DNA of 50,336 nt from positions 1-50,336 of the forward strand of contig CAMYZO010000011.1 in the NCBI GenBank assembly GCA_947303855.1, written 5' to 3'. This document shows, piece after piece, positions 49,014 through 50,336 of this stretch. This DNA is from an uncultured Prevotellaceae bacterium (GTDB lineage: Bacteria; Bacteroidota; Bacteroidia; Bacteroidales; Bacteroidaceae). Below the pieces are notes generated by a model. It was not told where the DNA came from and ran no database searches. It saw only the letters and a list, made by a program, of their open reading frames with translations. The translations under genes and the position numbers were made by a program. Positions within the stretch are counted from its first letter, which is position 1. Each line of letters begins with the position of its first letter.

Positions 49014-49569
49014 AGAGAAGAAAGAAATGGAGCGGCTGCGCAACGAAGTGGACAGGCTGATGGCTATCAACGTGAACCTGGCAACGGCCACCGAGCAACT
49101 GGTGGAGCGCAACGTAGACCTCTACGAGCGCTTAGACAGATTCTATAATGTGCGCATGCGCGTAGACTGGCTGAAGGACCTGGTGAGACGCCACCGCGAG
49201 ATGATGGCCAACGCCGACCTGCGCGATGACGACGAACTGCTGGCCATCATCGAGACGCGCATAGAGACCGAAAACATTCCGCTGCCGCCGGAGTTCGGTG
49301 TGAAGGAGGTGGCCGAACTGGTGGGCGTCACCCAGGGCCGTGTCAACGAGCTGTACAAAAAGAAGACCATCTACCACTCATTAGACAAATACCTGGACTA
49401 CCTGCGCCTGATGCGGGCCCTGCGCCTGCTGAAGGAGCACCCCGCCTACAGCATTGAGGCCGTGGCCCAGGATGCGGGCTTCAACAGTGTGCGCACCATG
49501 CAGCGGAAAATCAACGACGCCATCGGACTGACACCAGGCGAATTCCGCGTCATCAACAACCCAGACTGA
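49003..49569 (+). CDS. Coiled-coil protein with AraC-like helix-turn-helix domain
   Basis: 188 residues. N-terminal heptad-rich coiled coil (~1-50: EMERLRNEVDRLMAINVNLA), a middle helical region, then a C-terminal HTH region: EFGVKEVAELVGVTQGRVNE and LLKEHPAYSIEAVAQDAGFN followed by SVRTMQRKINDAIGLTPGEF, the second AraC-type helix pair. It lacks a ligand-binding domain. It overlaps the U32 gene by 11 nt and is 25 nt before sufE, so the three form an operon. A DNA-binding regulator is likely; its targets cannot be stated. Confidence 0.85.
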   Translation: MTAEEKKEMERLRNEVDRLMAINVNLATATEQLVERNVDLYERLDRFYNVRMRVDWLKDLVRRHREMMANADLRDDDELLAIIETRIETENIPLPPEFGVKEVAELVGVTQGRVNELYKKKTIYHSLDKYLDYLRLMRALRLLKEHPAYSIEAVAQDAGFNSVRTMQRKINDAIGLTPGEFRVINNPD

Positions 49570-49594
49570 ATCATCACGAACTAACAACTACATA

Positions 49595-50041
49595 ATGATG
49601 GAAACTATCAACGAGATACAAGACGAGATTATTGAGGAGTTTGAGGGGCTGGACGACTGGATGGACCGCTACCAGCTGCTCATCGACATGGCCGGCGACC
49701 AGGAGCCGCTGCCCGAACAGTACAAGACAGAGCAAAACCTGATAGACGGCTGCCAGAGCCGCGTATGGCTGCAGGCCGACCTGACGAAAGACGGGGAGGG
49801 AGGAACGGCAAAGGTGGAGTTCAAGGCCGAGAGCGACGCACTGATAGTAAAAGGTATCATCAGTCTGCTTATACGCGTGCTCAACGGACACACGCCACAG
49901 GAGATACTGGATGCCGACCTCTACTTCATAGAGCGCATAGGACTAAGGGAGCATCTCTCGCCCACCCGCTCGAACGGACTGCTGGCCATGGTCAGGCAAA
50001 TGAGGGCCTACGCCCTGGCTTTCGCCGCCGTAAAAGCCTGA
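49595..50041 (+). CDS. sufE: SufE-family sulfur acceptor
   Basis: 148 residues. Sulfur-accepting Cys53 in NLIDGCQSRVWLQADL, the invariant feature of SufE, with EEFEGLDDWMDRYQLLIDMA before it and KGIISLLIRVLNGHTPQEIL and SPTRSNGLLAMVRQMRAYA after. It stimulates the cysteine desulfurase and passes sulfur to the iron-sulfur cluster scaffold. A second ATG at 49598 is an alternative. A strong terminator follows, ending the U32-HTH-sufE transcript. Confidence 0.95.
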   Translation: MMETINEIQDEIIEEFEGLDDWMDRYQLLIDMAGDQEPLPEQYKTEQNLIDGCQSRVWLQADLTKDGEGGTAKVEFKAESDALIVKGIISLLIRVLNGHTPQEILDADLYFIERIGLREHLSPTRSNGLLAMVRQMRAYALAFAAVKA

Positions 50042-50067
50042 TTTCTTGCAGAAAAGGAAAACTTCTT

Positions 50068-50107
50068 AATGGGAAACTTTACGAAAGTTTCCCATTATTT
50101 TTTTGTA
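50068..50107 (+). terminator. Rho-independent terminator after sufE
   Basis: A perfect 13-bp stem, AATGGGAAACTTT (50068-50080) with AAAGTTTCCCATT (50084-50096), a 3-nt loop, then a T-rich tract. Confidence 0.92.
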
Positions 50108-50186
50108 TCTCACTGACAATCAGCTAATTGACATTTATTAACACGAGAAAAGTTTTCCAAAACATACAACTTACAATTATTTGTAG

Positions 50187-50194
50187 TATCTTTG
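50187..50194 (+). promoter_or_regulatory. -7 element of the ribonucleotide reductase gene
   Basis: TATCTTTG followed by C, 41 nt before the ATG at 50236. The -33 region is weak. Confidence 0.62.
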
Positions 50195-50235
50195 CAATTC
50201 GAAACTAAAACCTTACTAAGCACAACAGAAAAGAT

Positions 50236-50336
50236 ATGATACAGACAGTAGTAAAGCGCGACGGGCGCATTGTGGGCTTTAACGAACAGAAAATCATGGC
50301 GGCCATCCGCAAGGCCATGCTCCACACCGACAAAGG
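50236..50336 (+). CDS. nrdD: Anaerobic ribonucleoside-triphosphate reductase, N-terminal fragment (3' truncated by window)
   Basis: Only the first 33 codons are visible: MIQTVVKRDGRIVGFNEQKI then MAAIRKAML. This is an ATP-cone start (KRDGR...FNEQKI), the allosteric domain of ribonucleotide reductases. The sequence resembles Bacteroidetes class III NrdD, which makes deoxyribonucleotides anaerobically; other ATP-cone proteins (NrdA-type, NrdR) cannot be excluded from so short a piece. The preceding terminator and promoter show it starts a new transcript. Confidence 0.75.
   Translation, partial: MIQTVVKRDGRIVGFNEQKIMAAIRKAMLHTDK

Overview
The window reads as a chromosomal segment of a Bacteroidales bacterium, most probably Prevotella or a close relative. 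The reasons are the repeated -7 element TAnnTTTG with an upstream TTTG/TTG about 19-20 nt away, a SusC/SusD pair with an ECF sigma/FecR switch, several families typical of the phylum (DUF4249, DUF4294, DUF4843, PKD-like lipoprotein, GxxExxY), three Skp/OmpH paralogues after BamA, and a gamma-alpha fused 2-oxoacid:ferredoxin oxidoreductase. Genus assignment is inference; no rRNA or tRNA gene was recognised.

Layout. 1-3718: end of bamA, three ompH/skp genes and murI (envelope biogenesis). 3719-4158: a ~310-bp imperfect palindrome and a promoter. 4159-6683: three FKBP-type prolyl isomerases. 6806-10806: Lrp/AsnC regulator, a C26 amidohydrolase-M19 dipeptidase fusion, an M28 glutaminyl-cyclase-like lipoprotein and a barrel-like exported protein. 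10818-11062 (minus): a candidate small RNA with its own promoter and terminator. 11244-13716: small membrane protein and two glycosyltransferases. 13691-17013 (minus): korA and korB, separated by a GxxExxY gene lying between inverted repeats. 17176-22081 (minus): DUF4294, rbfA, a LolC/E-type permease, a sirtuin and a TPR histidine kinase. 22191-24170: HhH-domain exported protein. 24147-27643 (minus): GT4 and two tandem GT87-like mannosyltransferase-type membrane proteins. 27754-29280: cysS, then a second large palindrome. 29651-32580: TonB-dependent receptor with DUF4249 lipoprotein. 32630-44080: ECF sigma, FecR, SusC, SusD, DUF4843, PKD-like lipoprotein, thioredoxin-like protein and a duplicated-domain secreted protein. 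44204-46801: BlaI/M56 regulatory pair followed by two related ORFs. 46921-47685 (minus): papain-like lipoprotein. 47754-50041: U32 family protein, HTH regulator, SufE; then the start of an ATP-cone ribonucleotide reductase gene, probably nrdD.

How the genes work together. The left third is mostly housekeeping of the envelope and periplasmic folding. The Lrp-C26/M19-glutaminyl cyclase cluster looks like a small module for gamma-glutamyl and dipeptide turnover. The SusCD locus has a complete trans-envelope signalling set (STN domain on SusC, FecR, ECF sigma) but no glycoside hydrolase, so its ligand cannot be named.

The most unusual aspect is the density of short tandem and palindromic repeats at gene borders and inside genes. 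7-mer and 9-mer tandem repeats build the hydrophobic core of several signal peptides (ompH1, ompH2, the thioredoxin-like protein and, as a longer repeat, the histidine kinase). Two related palindromic repeats sit in frame inside the M56 gene. Two ~260-310-bp imperfect palindromes follow murI and cysS. All family names come from recognition of motifs by eye; no database search was possible.
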